A DNA stretch of 64,000 nt from contig NZ_KB849179.1 in NCBI RefSeq assembly GCF_000367945.1, positions 2,131,747 through 2,195,746 of the forward strand, in the 5' to 3' direction. The notes under the pieces were generated by a model, which saw only the letters and a program-made list of their open reading frames with translations, searched no databases and was not told where the DNA came from. Position numbers and translations under genes: made by a program. Positions 1 through 7,992 of the stretch are shown here, in pieces. Origin of the DNA: Acinetobacter proteolyticus. GTDB lineage: Bacteria; Pseudomonadota; Gammaproteobacteria; Pseudomonadales; Moraxellaceae. The stretch's first letter is position 1. Every line of letters begins with the position of its first letter.

Positions 1-1
1 G

Positions 2-325
2 GATCGATTTGATTTTATTTGGGCAGTGATCTGTAAAGGCGCAATTGGCACTATTGTGATGATTGACCACGCTGCTGAAAATCCTTTACTGGATTTAGAG
101 CAATATCTTCAGGCGTTTCAGCCCTTTGGTCATAATATTGTGATTGCAATTACCCATATTGACCGCATGCCAGAACGAACCTTATCCATGTATCGTGACT
201 GGCTGGCAGCCAAAGAACTGAATTATCCGTTGTTCTTTATCGATGCACGTCAGCAAGATGATGTACTTCTTCTGGTCGAAACTTTGATTGCCACCATTGA
301 AGTACATTATGGTCTTACTCACTAA
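2..325 (+). CDS. GTPase-domain protein, C-terminal part
   Basis: The reading frame is open from the window edge, so only the last ~107 residues are present. They look like the second half of a small Ras/MglA-like G domain: a hydrophobic beta strand (AIGTIVMIDH), then IAITHIDRMP, which fits the T/NKxD guanine-specificity motif with H in place of K, then FFIDARQQDD in the position of the G5 SAK-like motif, and a closing helix. Similar proteins are annotated as ATP/GTP-binding proteins. The P-loop lies outside the window, so the family is inferred. It ends 5 bp before the convergent TauE/SafE gene. Confidence 0.6.
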   Translation, partial: DRFDFIWAVICKGAIGTIVMIDHAAENPLLDLEQYLQAFQPFGHNIVIAITHIDRMPERTLSMYRDWLAAKELNYPLFFIDARQQDDVLLLVETLIATIEVHYGLTH

Positions 326-330
326 AAAAA

Positions 331-1131
331 TTAGATCAATCCTTTATAAATAAAGTAACTGCCAACGACCACCAACAGGCCTGCAAAACATTTTTTCAGC
401 ATAGCCGGTGATAAACGATGTGCAACTTTGGCACCAAATTTTGCAGTGATAAAACTCATCACACTAATCCCCAAGAAAGCATAGATATGCACATAGCCAA
501 TGGTATTCGGCACTTCAATCTGTTCTTTAGCGCCAAACCACATAAAACCAATTGCCCCCGCCACTGCAATCGGTAAGCCACAGGCTGCAGAGGTCGCCAC
601 TGCTTTTTGCATCACCACACCATGTCGATTGAGATAAGGTACGGTGAGACTGCCACCCCCAATACCAAAAATCGCGGATGCCACACCAATGCCGCCACCC
701 GCAGCAAGCTGTAACGCTGCAGACGGAAGATGACGGTTTGGATCAACCACCGCATTTGCCCCTCTAAACATCTTATAGGCCATCCAAACCGCAAATACCC
801 CAATCACCAACTGTAAATGTTGCCCTGACATCAGATCGGCCACACCCGCCCCTAGAAATGAACCGAGCACTAAGCCTGGTGCTAGATTTCGGAACACCGG
901 CCATAACACCGCCCCTTTTTTATGATGTGCCATCACCGAACTGATCGAGGTCACAATAATGGTTGCCAATGAGGTTCCAACTGCAATATGCATAATCACA
1001 TTCGGGTCATAATTCATTTGGGTGAACACAATATATAAAATTGGCACAATAATTAAGCCACCACCCACACCGAATAGCCCCGCAGCAAATCCAGCAATTG
1101 CGCCAATCAGCAAATATATGATTAACTCCAT
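331..1131 (-). CDS. TauE/SafE-family sulfite/anion exporter, inner membrane
   Basis: A polytopic membrane protein of about 266 residues with two homologous halves, each carrying a glycine-rich membrane motif (AAGLFGVGGGLIIVP near the N-terminus; ASAIFGIGGGSLTVPYL near residue 155), the hallmark of TauE/SafE permeases. The family exports sulfite, sulfoacetate or similar small anions; the substrate here is unknown. I chose the ATG at 1131 (MELIIYLL) over a GTG two codons upstream because membrane segment 1 starts immediately after it. It is divergent from birA with only 6 bp between the start codons, so any birA promoter must lie inside this gene. Confidence 0.85.
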   Translation of the reverse strand: MELIIYLLIGAIAGFAAGLFGVGGGLIIVPILYIVFTQMNYDPNVIMHIAVGTSLATIIVTSISSVMAHHKKGAVLWPVFRNLAPGLVLGSFLGAGVADLMSGQHLQLVIGVFAVWMAYKMFRGANAVVDPNRHLPSAALQLAAGGGIGVASAIFGIGGGSLTVPYLNRHGVVMQKAVATSAACGLPIAVAGAIGFMWFGAKEQIEVPNTIGYVHIYAFLGISVMSFITAKFGAKVAHRLSPAMLKKCFAGLLVVVGSYFIYKGLI

Positions 1132-1137
1132 AAACAC

Positions 1138-1914
1138 ATGACCACTCTACTTGTAAAAATGATGGATGATTTCGAAACCCGCCAGCTTCAACAATTATTG
1201 AACGCAAAAAATCAATATCCAGAAGTGGTGCTCCTTAAAACAACCACAACCTCGACCAATGATGATATGCGTGAAATTGCGCAAAAAGGCATGACGACAG
1301 GATTGGTATGCAGCGCACGGCAAACACAAGGTCGCGGTCAACACCAACGACAATGGGCCTCCCCTGAAGGCAACATTTATTTAAGCACACTGATTCAAAG
1401 CAATACAGCACTGGACGGTCGCCTTGCTCTTGAAGTTGCACTGAATATTCTACAAATGCCAAGCTTGTACGGCTTAACATTACAGGTCAAATGGCCAAAT
1501 GATTTATATAGCCCACAAGGCAAATGGGGTGGAATTTTGGTTGAACCACTTTCCCCTCACCAAGCGATTGTCGGCGTCGGTATTAACTTAAACACGCCCC
1601 CTGTAGACAATGCAGATCAACCCATTACCTCTCTAGAGATGCTCGGTTTAGCCCACATTGATCGTTTAACCCTGATTGCTGAACTGTATACCGCAATCCA
1701 GCAGGCAGCACAGTGGTTTGAACATGGTAGTTATAACTTAGCAGAACGCTTTAATCATCATGCGATCTGGCTGAATCAACAGGTTGAATTTGAACATACT
1801 CAAGGTAAAGTTCAGGGCCTTTTTCAAGGAATTTCCAATGACGGTGCGGTACTGATCAAAACGGATCAAACCCAACAATTCTATCAAGGTCGTTTACGTC
1901 TCGCTTCGATTTGA
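1138..1914 (+). CDS. birA: Biotin-[acetyl-CoA-carboxylase] ligase, monofunctional
   Basis: Activates biotin with ATP and transfers it to the biotin carboxyl carrier protein of acetyl-CoA carboxylase. Family motifs in order: TTSTNDDMREIA near residue 37, QTQGRGQHQRQWASP near residue 63 (the GRGRxGR biotinyl-AMP loop, here GRGQHQR), LQVKWPNDLY near 118, and KWGGILVE near 130 (biotin-binding lysine region). A small C-terminal SH3-like domain follows. At 258 aa it lacks the N-terminal winged helix of E. coli BirA (about 320 aa), so it should be a ligase without repressor function. An alternative start is the ATG pair at 1159. coaX follows 15 bp downstream, probably in one operon. Confidence 0.92.
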   Translation: MTTLLVKMMDDFETRQLQQLLNAKNQYPEVVLLKTTTTSTNDDMREIAQKGMTTGLVCSARQTQGRGQHQRQWASPEGNIYLSTLIQSNTALDGRLALEVALNILQMPSLYGLTLQVKWPNDLYSPQGKWGGILVEPLSPHQAIVGVGINLNTPPVDNADQPITSLEMLGLAHIDRLTLIAELYTAIQQAAQWFEHGSYNLAERFNHHAIWLNQQVEFEHTQGKVQGLFQGISNDGAVLIKTDQTQQFYQGRLRLASI

Positions 1915-1929
1915 GGAAATGATGATTCT

Positions 1930-2673
1930 ATGAAAAGTTTATGGCTGGATATCGGCAATACCCGCTTAAAATATTGGATCACTGCACATGATCAAGTCAT
2001 TGAACATGCTGCCGAATTACACCTACAATCCCCTGCCGATTTATTGCTCGGCTTGATCCAACACTTCCGCCATCAAAATTTAAGTCGTGTCGGGATTTCT
2101 TCAGTTCTGGATTCGGAAAATAACCAACGTATTCATATGATTCTCGATATTTTGGATATTCCAATCATTTTTGCCAAAGTCCATGCTGAATATGCAGGTC
2201 TCCACTGTGGTTATGATGTCCCAAGTCAACTGGGGATTGACCGCTGGTTACAAGTCTTGGCCATGGCAAAGCCAGATGAAAACTTCTGTGTGATTGGCTG
2301 TGGCACTGCCCTCACCATTGATCTGGTCGAAGGATTGCAACATTTAGGCGGCTATATTCTGCCGAACTTGTACCTGCAACGAGACTCACTGATTCAAAAC
2401 ACCAAAGGCATTAAGATTCCAGATTCTGCTTTTGACAATTTAAAACCTGGTCATAATACGGTCGATGCCGTACATCACGGTATCTTGCTGGGCTTGATCA
2501 GTACCATTGATCAAATTATGCAGCAATCCCCTAAAAAGCTGATCTTGACTGGCGGTGATGCTACTTTATTCGCCAAGTTCCTTAGCCATTATCAACCACG
2601 AGTTGAATCCGACTTATTGCTCAAGGGCTTACGCCACTATGTTCAACTGAACTCAGCTTTGAGCAAAGTTTGA
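1930..2673 (+). CDS. coaX: Type III pantothenate kinase
   Basis: Catalyses the first step of CoA synthesis (pantothenate to 4'-phosphopantothenate) in the cytoplasm. Type III markers are visible: [12 protein letters not shown] at residues 5-16 (the DxGNT phosphate loop), [10 protein letters not shown] near residue 101, [11 protein letters not shown] near 121 and GGYILPN near 137. Length (247 aa) is normal for CoaX. It follows birA by 15 bp, the usual birA-coaX pairing, linking synthesis of two cofactors used by acetyl-CoA carboxylase and acyl carrier chemistry. The last 31 bp overlap the 3' end of the convergent hydrolase gene. Confidence 0.93.
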   Translation: MKSLWLDIGNTRLKYWITAHDQVIEHAAELHLQSPADLLLGLIQHFRHQNLSRVGISSVLDSENNQRIHMILDILDIPIIFAKVHAEYAGLHCGYDVPSQLGIDRWLQVLAMAKPDENFCVIGCGTALTIDLVEGLQHLGGYILPNLYLQRDSLIQNTKGIKIPDSAFDNLKPGHNTVDAVHHGILLGLISTIDQIMQQSPKKLILTGGDATLFAKFLSHYQPRVESDLLLKGLRHYVQLNSALSKV

Positions 2674-3230
2674 AGTGCCTGCAATAATTCTGGAAACTCC
2701 TTAAAACCATCTTCTGCACGAAAGTGCCCAGCTTGAGCCACCTCAATCAGTTGGGCATTGAGTAAATTAGAAAATTTAAAAGTGAGTGGTACAGGGATGA
2801 CAGGATCATTACTGGAAAAGAAAACCAAACGCCTCTGGATATTAGCCCGCAATAACCCACTTTCAAAAGGAGAGTGTTCAAGAAGGCTGTTAAACTCGGG
2901 ATGTTGAGGGATCGGATCATTAAAAGCAGCAATAAAAACCCCTGCCTTCAATGTCATTTGCTTTAGTTTTTTTGCTAGAAATTTGGCTACGGCAACACAA
3001 GATAAACCATGCGCGACTACAATACTCTGCTCATTCAACCCCTTGAGTTGTGCTTCTAAGCAGGTTTGCCAAATCTCAGCTTCAGGATGATTGGCATCAG
3101 CGAGAAAAACTCGCTCAACCCTAATCTCTTCGCTTTTCAGCTGTTGTTCCAACCATGCATACCAATGCTGTTCTGGATCAGCATTTTCACAATGCAGAAT
3201 AAATACGCTATTCTTTGAATTATGTGACAT
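2643..3230 (-). CDS. RBBP9/YdeN-family alpha/beta hydrolase
   Basis: A compact hydrolase of about 195 aa. The nucleophile is Ser in [12 protein letters not shown] (near residue 75; GxSxx, HGLS), the acid is probably Asp in [10 protein letters not shown] (near 145) and the catalytic His lies in AGHFRAEDG near the C-terminus. These match the serine hydrolase RBBP9/YdeN family (Ser_hydrolase). Substrate unknown. I chose the ATG at 3230 (MSHNSKNS) over a GTG three codons upstream. The 3' end overlaps coaX by 31 bp tail to tail. Confidence 0.8.
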   Translation of the reverse strand: MSHNSKNSVFILHCENADPEQHWYAWLEQQLKSEEIRVERVFLADANHPEAEIWQTCLEAQLKGLNEQSIVVAHGLSCVAVAKFLAKKLKQMTLKAGVFIAAFNDPIPQHPEFNSLLEHSPFESGLLRANIQRRLVFFSSNDPVIPVPLTFKFSNLLNAQLIEVAQAGHFRAEDGFKEFPELLQALQTLLKAEFS

Positions 3231-3341
3231 ATTTAACACTACTTTTCAATGTAAAACATAGACTTATTTTTAATTCTCTTCTTTTTAAAGCACTTTGAAT
3301 GTTGATGTTTTGTATTAAATTCATACAACACTCTCGCATTA

Positions 3342-3366
3342 AAAAAGGCGCATCAAGCGCCTTTTT
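3342..3366 (-). terminator. Intrinsic terminator downstream of ffh
   Basis: Perfect 10-bp inverted repeat (AAAAAGGCGC / GCGCCTTTTT) with a 5-nt loop and a run of T on the minus strand, 15 bp after the ffh stop. Confidence 0.85.
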
Positions 3367-3380
3367 AGGAAGTATAGAAC

Positions 3381-4790
3381 TTACTTTTTCTGGTCATTAC
3401 TGCCAAATAAAGGTCCCATATTTCCGCCACCACCAAATTGCTTTTGCATATTACCTAGTGATTTCAGCATTTTGCTCATACCCGATGGATTCGCGAATTT
3501 CTTCATCATCTTCGCCATTTGCGCCTGTTGCTTGATCAACTTATTGACCTCAGCCACATCCATCCCACAACCTGCTGCGATACGTTTTTTACGGCTTGGA
3601 TTCATCAAATCAGGATTACGACGCTCTTTGATCGTCATCGACTGAATGATGGCTTCCATACGCTTAACTTGCTTTTCAGGGTTGGCTTTTTCAATTGCAT
3701 CCTGAATGCCTGCATTACTCATACCAGGCAACTTATCCAAGAAGCCCATCATGCCGCCCATTTTGCTCATTTGCTCAAACTGCATCAGCATATCTTCAAA
3801 GTTGAAGGTTCCGCCTTTCTGCAATTTTTTCGCCATTTTTTCGGCTTTTTCTTTGTCGATTTTACGTTCAACTTCTTCGACCAAAGAAAGGACATCACCC
3901 ATACCCAAGATACGTTGTGCAACACGATCTGGATGGAATGGTTCTAATGCATCTAGCTTTTCACCAATCCCCAAGAACTTGATTGGCTTGCCTGTGATGG
4001 CACGAACAGAAAGTGCCGCACCACCACGCGCATCACCATCGGTTTTAGTGAGGATCACACCAGTTAAAGCCAAAGCATCATTAAAAGCCTTCGCTGTATT
4101 GGCAGCATCCTGACCGGTCATCGCATCGACAACGAATAGGGTCTCGGTTGGTTTGACCGCAGCATGTAATTCTTTGATCTCGTCCATCATGTCTTCATCG
4201 ACATGCAGACGGCCCGCAGTATCGACAATCAAGACATCCGCGAATTGGATTTTCGCTTGCTCAATCGCACGATTCACAATATCAATTGGCTTTTCAGTTG
4301 CTTCTGAAGCAATAAAACCCACACCAACTTCATTGGATACGGTTTCTAACTGCTTGATCGCTGCTGGACGATACACGTCGGCAGAAACGGTCATGACTTT
4401 TTTCTTTTGGCGCTCTTTTAGGAAGCGCGCTAATTTTGCAGCCGTTGTGGTTTTACCCGCACCTTGCAAACCTGCAAGCAGGACAACAACAGGTGGTTTT
4501 GCACTTAAATCCAGTGTTTCATTGGCCTCACCCATCATCTTGGTGAGTTCATCATAGACAATCTTTACAAATGCCTGACCAGGAGAAAGCTGAGTCATGA
4601 CTTCTTGACCGAGCGCTTCTTCCTTAACCTTCGCGATAAATTCACGAGTTACAGGTAACGCCACATCGGCTTCAAGAAGTGCCATACGTACTTCACGTAG
4701 GGTATCTTTAATATTGTCTTCGGTCAGCTGCCCTGAGCCAGTAACATTTCTTAAACTCTGTGTGAGTCGTTCTGTTAAGGTATCAAACAT
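3381..4790 (-). CDS. ffh: Signal recognition particle protein Ffh
   Basis: GTPase of the signal recognition particle. It binds 4.5S RNA and the signal sequences of nascent inner-membrane proteins and docks with FtsY. N domain (residues 1-90), then G domain with GLQGAGKTTTAAKLA (P-loop, ~107), DVYRPAAIKQLE, DTAGRLHVDE and TKTDGDARGGAA, then a Met-rich M domain from ~300 (GGMMGFLDKLPGM; the conserved SMTIKERRNP). The tail is Gly/Met/Phe rich. At 469 aa it is slightly longer than E. coli Ffh (453). Divergent from the CcsA-like gene, as is common in Gammaproteobacteria; terminator at 3342-3366. Confidence 0.97.
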   Translation of the reverse strand: MFDTLTERLTQSLRNVTGSGQLTEDNIKDTLREVRMALLEADVALPVTREFIAKVKEEALGQEVMTQLSPGQAFVKIVYDELTKMMGEANETLDLSAKPPVVVLLAGLQGAGKTTTAAKLARFLKERQKKKVMTVSADVYRPAAIKQLETVSNEVGVGFIASEATEKPIDIVNRAIEQAKIQFADVLIVDTAGRLHVDEDMMDEIKELHAAVKPTETLFVVDAMTGQDAANTAKAFNDALALTGVILTKTDGDARGGAALSVRAITGKPIKFLGIGEKLDALEPFHPDRVAQRILGMGDVLSLVEEVERKIDKEKAEKMAKKLQKGGTFNFEDMLMQFEQMSKMGGMMGFLDKLPGMSNAGIQDAIEKANPEKQVKRMEAIIQSMTIKERRNPDLMNPSRKKRIAAGCGMDVAEVNKLIKQQAQMAKMMKKFANPSGMSKMLKSLGNMQKQFGGGGNMGPLFGSNDQKK

Positions 4791-4937
4791 TGCGAAATCC
4801 GCTTAAAATGGCTAGTTGCAAAAAAATCTTTCTTAAAATAGAAAATTTATGCATAAGATGCTATAGGATACTGTAGTTCGAAGCGAATTTATATCTTATA
4901 TGGTGAATATTATTCATCCTCCTAAAAAAGGTTTGAC

Positions 4938-5747
4938 ATGATCAGTCTCCCCTTGGTTTACACCATTTTGGCACTCATCGCCTATACCAGTTCATTTTGG
5001 TATTTATTTATTCGATTGATGTCAAAACGTAGTCCAAATCTTTGGTGTTATGGTCTTATGGTTGGACTAGGGTTAGTACTGCATAGTACTGTGCTCTACC
5101 AAGACATGATGACACCGATTGGGGTGAATTATGATGTCTTTAACCTGATGTCATTTACTTCAGGGCTGATGTTGGCGCTGAGTTTGATTTTGAGCCTGAT
5201 TCGCCCGATTCTGCCACTCAACCTGATCGGTACACCTGTCGCCGCTTTTGGTTTAATCCTAGGTTTTGCCTTTAGCCAACCCAACCAAATAATTGAACAG
5301 CATAGCTTTGGCTTAGATTTACATATCATTCTCTCTCTATCTGCTTATGCCGTACTGCTGATGGCCACCATTCATGCGGTACTATTATGGTTTCAAGATC
5401 GAGAACTGAAAAAGAAACAAAAACGACGCATCTGGGTAAACTTGCTACCGCCCTTCCAAGTGATGGAATCCCTGTTATTTGACTTGATTATCACAGGTTT
5501 TGGCCTACTGACAGCAGCCTTGTTATTTGGTTTCTTTACCATTGATAACTTCTTTGCACAGCATCTGGCACATAAAACAGCTTTTAGTATCATTTCGTGG
5601 TTCTTATATGGCGCCTTACTCATCGGCCATTACAAATTTGGTTGGCGTGGCCGCAAAGCCATTCGCTTTACCATTACTGGTTTTATCCTGCTCGCTATTG
5701 GTTTTATGGGCAGTAAATTTGTATTAGAAATGATTTTAGGGCGCTAG
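4938..5747 (+). CDS. CcsA/YpjD-like cytochrome c assembly family membrane protein
   Basis: A 269-aa protein with about eight predicted membrane helices. It matches the inner-membrane CcsA/HemX-like family (YpjD in E. coli) that sits divergently from ffh in many Gammaproteobacteria. Recognisable parts are the helix pair around residues 125-150 (LDLHIILSLSAYAVLLMATI, the conserved H...S..AY region) and a later conserved helix with H189-type histidine (QHLAHKTAFSIISW). In the family such histidines can handle haem, but the role of YpjD-type proteins is not settled. A strong AT-rich 147-bp spacer separates it from ffh. Confidence 0.8.
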   Translation: MISLPLVYTILALIAYTSSFWYLFIRLMSKRSPNLWCYGLMVGLGLVLHSTVLYQDMMTPIGVNYDVFNLMSFTSGLMLALSLILSLIRPILPLNLIGTPVAAFGLILGFAFSQPNQIIEQHSFGLDLHIILSLSAYAVLLMATIHAVLLWFQDRELKKKQKRRIWVNLLPPFQVMESLLFDLIITGFGLLTAALLFGFFTIDNFFAQHLAHKTAFSIISWFLYGALLIGHYKFGWRGRKAIRFTITGFILLAIGFMGSKFVLEMILGR

Positions 5748-5827
5748 TTTTTTACATTTTAATAAAAACTAGACAGCCTATCTGAAAATGCGTATAACGC
5801 TGTTTTCGCTTCACTAGGTAGTAAATC

Positions 5828-6757
5828 GTGAAACTTGTACTCGCCCCAATGGAAGGTCTGACTGATCCAATCATGCGTGATGTGCTCACTCATGTTGGCA
5901 GTTTTGATTGGTGCGTGACTGAGTTTATCCGTATTACCGATAGCATCCTGCCAGATCATATCTACGATAGCTTTTGTCCAGAACTAAAAAATGGTGGTAA
6001 AACTGCAGCAGGTACACCTGTACATGTACAGTTTCTTGGCAACAACCCCGATATGCTCGCTGCCAATGCCGCCAAAGTCGTAGAACTGGGCGCACCAGCC
6101 ATTGATCTAAATTTCGGTTGTCCAGCCAAAACAGTGAATCGTCATCGCGGTGGTTCTGTTTTATTAGATGAGCCTGAAACAGTACATCTGCTGGTCAAAG
6201 CGGTACGTGATGCTGTACCTGCGCATATTCCCGTTTCAGCCAAAATGCGTTTAGGTTATCTAGATGAAAATCATACCTTAGATAATGCCCATGCCATTGA
6301 AGATGCAGGCGCGAGCTGGCTTACTGTACATGCACGGACTAAAGCCGATGGTTATACCCCACCGGCCTATTGGGAAAAAATTCAACCCATTACAGAAGCC
6401 TTAAATATCAATGTGATTGCCAATGGCGAGATCTGGAACAATGCCGATGCAAAAGCCTGCTTAGCTCAATCGCATTGCCAAGATATCATGATCGGACGTG
6501 GTGCTGTAACGACCCCTGATTTAACCTTGTGTGTACGTCAAGATATGGATCAGGCATTGTTGTCTTGGCATGATCTGGTGGAATTACAGCTGCGATTCTT
6601 AAGCGGTCAATATAAGACCGAAATCGGCATGGTAGGACGCTATAAGCAGTGGCTAGGCATGATGACCAAAGCTTATCCTGAAGCACAAGTCTTGTGGGAC
6701 CAAGTGAAAAAAATCAAGCAATTAGATGAGATTATTCAATTTTTAAAACAAAGCTAA
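5828..6757 (+). CDS. dusC: tRNA-dihydrouridine(16) synthase
   Basis: FMN-dependent reduction of a uridine in the tRNA D-loop using NADPH. Motifs: LAPMEGLTDPIMRD at residues 5-18 (FMN-binding strand 1), FGCPAKTVNRHRGG near 98 with the catalytic Cys, SAKMRLG near 138, TVHARTKADGY near 167, NVIANGEIWN near 194 and MIGRGAVTTPDL near 220. Length (309 aa) and the FDWCVTEFIR signature match DusC rather than DusA or DusB, so U16 is the expected target. Isolated gene between the CcsA-like gene and the minus-strand export cluster. Confidence 0.92.
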   Translation: MKLVLAPMEGLTDPIMRDVLTHVGSFDWCVTEFIRITDSILPDHIYDSFCPELKNGGKTAAGTPVHVQFLGNNPDMLAANAAKVVELGAPAIDLNFGCPAKTVNRHRGGSVLLDEPETVHLLVKAVRDAVPAHIPVSAKMRLGYLDENHTLDNAHAIEDAGASWLTVHARTKADGYTPPAYWEKIQPITEALNINVIANGEIWNNADAKACLAQSHCQDIMIGRGAVTTPDLTLCVRQDMDQALLSWHDLVELQLRFLSGQYKTEIGMVGRYKQWLGMMTKAYPEAQVLWDQVKKIKQLDEIIQFLKQS

Positions 6758-6783
6758 ATTTAGAATTATCCTTATGCAATAAA

Positions 6784-6803
6784 AAAGCGGCAAAAGCCGC
6801 TTT
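6784..6803 (-). terminator. Terminator of the export cluster (6.8-9.4 kb unit)
   Basis: Perfect 8-bp stem (AAAGCGGC / GCCGCTTT) with AAAA loop. Read on the minus strand it is followed by six T, so it terminates the 342-aa gene; the plus strand lacks a clean T tract, though dusC readthrough could still be reduced. Confidence 0.8.
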
Positions 6804-6822
6804 GGAAAAATGAATTTAGTTG

Positions 6823-7851
6823 TTACATTCCACTGACTTTCATTTTAAAGTCTGTAATTGATGCACCTTTGATACCAAAGTTTCCCATCGAACCATTTGG
6901 TAAATTATTAAAAGCATTCGGATCAGTATTCCCCATCTCACCTAATTTAATATTATTTAAAGATAAGTTGAATTTATCGGATGTACCTATATTACCAAAA
7001 ACTAGACCACCAGAGGTTGTAGTTGTTCCATCCGTTGCTTCATTATAAACACCCGCATAAAAACCATTTAGAGAAAAGCCATTAGAGTCTTTTCCTGTCA
7101 TCTGTAAATCGAATTTAGCCCCCGTTGTACCTGAAACTAGATTAAAATTACATCCATCAGGATTTGCTGTGGTTGGACCACAAATTGATTTAAGTGCCCC
7201 ACCAAACATAACCATATGCCCTTGAGGTGCAGCACCAAGTTGGATATTCATATTAGGTTTATTATTTGCAATAAACTCAATATCAATATTACCAGTCCGC
7301 AACAACTCTTTAATATTAGATTTTAGAGTTGTGCCAGAACTAAAAATAGATTTTTGAGCATAATTTGATCCAACCAATGATGAAATAGCATCAACATTAT
7401 CAGGCACCAAATAAACTGAAAATGGCCGTATTCGCATACCATTGACACCATTTCCCAAAGTGACTGCGATGTTTGCAAATGCTCCGCCACTTCCCGTACC
7501 TTTATCTGTATCTATAACAGCTTTTAATAACTGAGAGGTACTGCCTTGTATTGATCCATCTGCATTAAATGTTTGCACAAAATCAATGCCTATAGGTGTT
7601 GATGTTGCATCAGGTCTTGCAGCCATTACTAAGGCAGCTTTTGGTAATGCCGTTTCGCCTTTTTTTGCAAAACCGTCCGTATCAATAATCGCAATTTGCT
7701 TAAAATCAATTTTTTGGACTTGTAGACCAATATTCAAACCATCTTGACCTGTCATGGTCGCAAGACTTTGATCATCTAAAGGTTGCATTGCCATCGTCAA
7801 TGGGCTTAACAATAACAGTGATAAGCATCCTATTTTTTTGTTTCTTACCAT
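6823..7851 (-). CDS. Exported protein with post-signal LxDxxLxxxTGQ motif (342 aa)
   Basis: Function unknown. Signal peptide at residues 1-22 (LSLLLLSPLTMAMQP), then the motif LDDQSLATMTGQDGLNIGLQ shared in looser form with four genes upstream in this cluster. The rest is rich in Gly, Asn, Ser and Thr with short alternating hydrophobic stretches, suggesting beta structure. A Cys pair (CGPTTANPDGCNFNL) resembles Cys loops in the 653- and 820-aa relatives. It ends with FKMKVSGM. I expect an outer-membrane or cell-surface protein. It follows the 478-aa lipoprotein by 141 bp, with a hairpin between. Similar proteins carry a DUF6160-type label in my memory, which I cannot verify here. Confidence 0.6.
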   Translation of the reverse strand: MVRNKKIGCLSLLLLSPLTMAMQPLDDQSLATMTGQDGLNIGLQVQKIDFKQIAIIDTDGFAKKGETALPKAALVMAARPDATSTPIGIDFVQTFNADGSIQGSTSQLLKAVIDTDKGTGSGGAFANIAVTLGNGVNGMRIRPFSVYLVPDNVDAISSLVGSNYAQKSIFSSGTTLKSNIKELLRTGNIDIEFIANNKPNMNIQLGAAPQGHMVMFGGALKSICGPTTANPDGCNFNLVSGTTGAKFDLQMTGKDSNGFSLNGFYAGVYNEATDGTTTTSGGLVFGNIGTSDKFNLSLNNIKLGEMGNTDPNAFNNLPNGSMGNFGIKGASITDFKMKVSGM

Positions 7852-7953
7852 TGCCCTAATCCATAGACAAATGTTTAAAATATACTCAAAAGACTAGCAC
7901 AATTTTTTAAATTCACAAGATAAAACCGATAACCTACTTATAGATTTTGGATT

Positions 7954-7985
7954 CCCACAATCAATCAAAAGTAAATGATTGTGGG
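7954..7985 (-). repeat. Hairpin between lipoprotein and 342-aa gene
   Basis: Perfect 10-bp inverted repeat (CCCACAATCA / TGATTGTGGG), 12-nt loop, 8 bp after the lipoprotein stop. There is no clear T tract on the minus strand, so it may be a weak terminator or an mRNA 3'-end stabiliser rather than a strong stop. Confidence 0.5.
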
Positions 7986-7992
7986 TAATCAC

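Noticed and set aside
3519..4557. Several long frames antisense to ffh
   Set aside because: Produced by codon bias of a highly conserved gene; no start signals or recognisable sequence.
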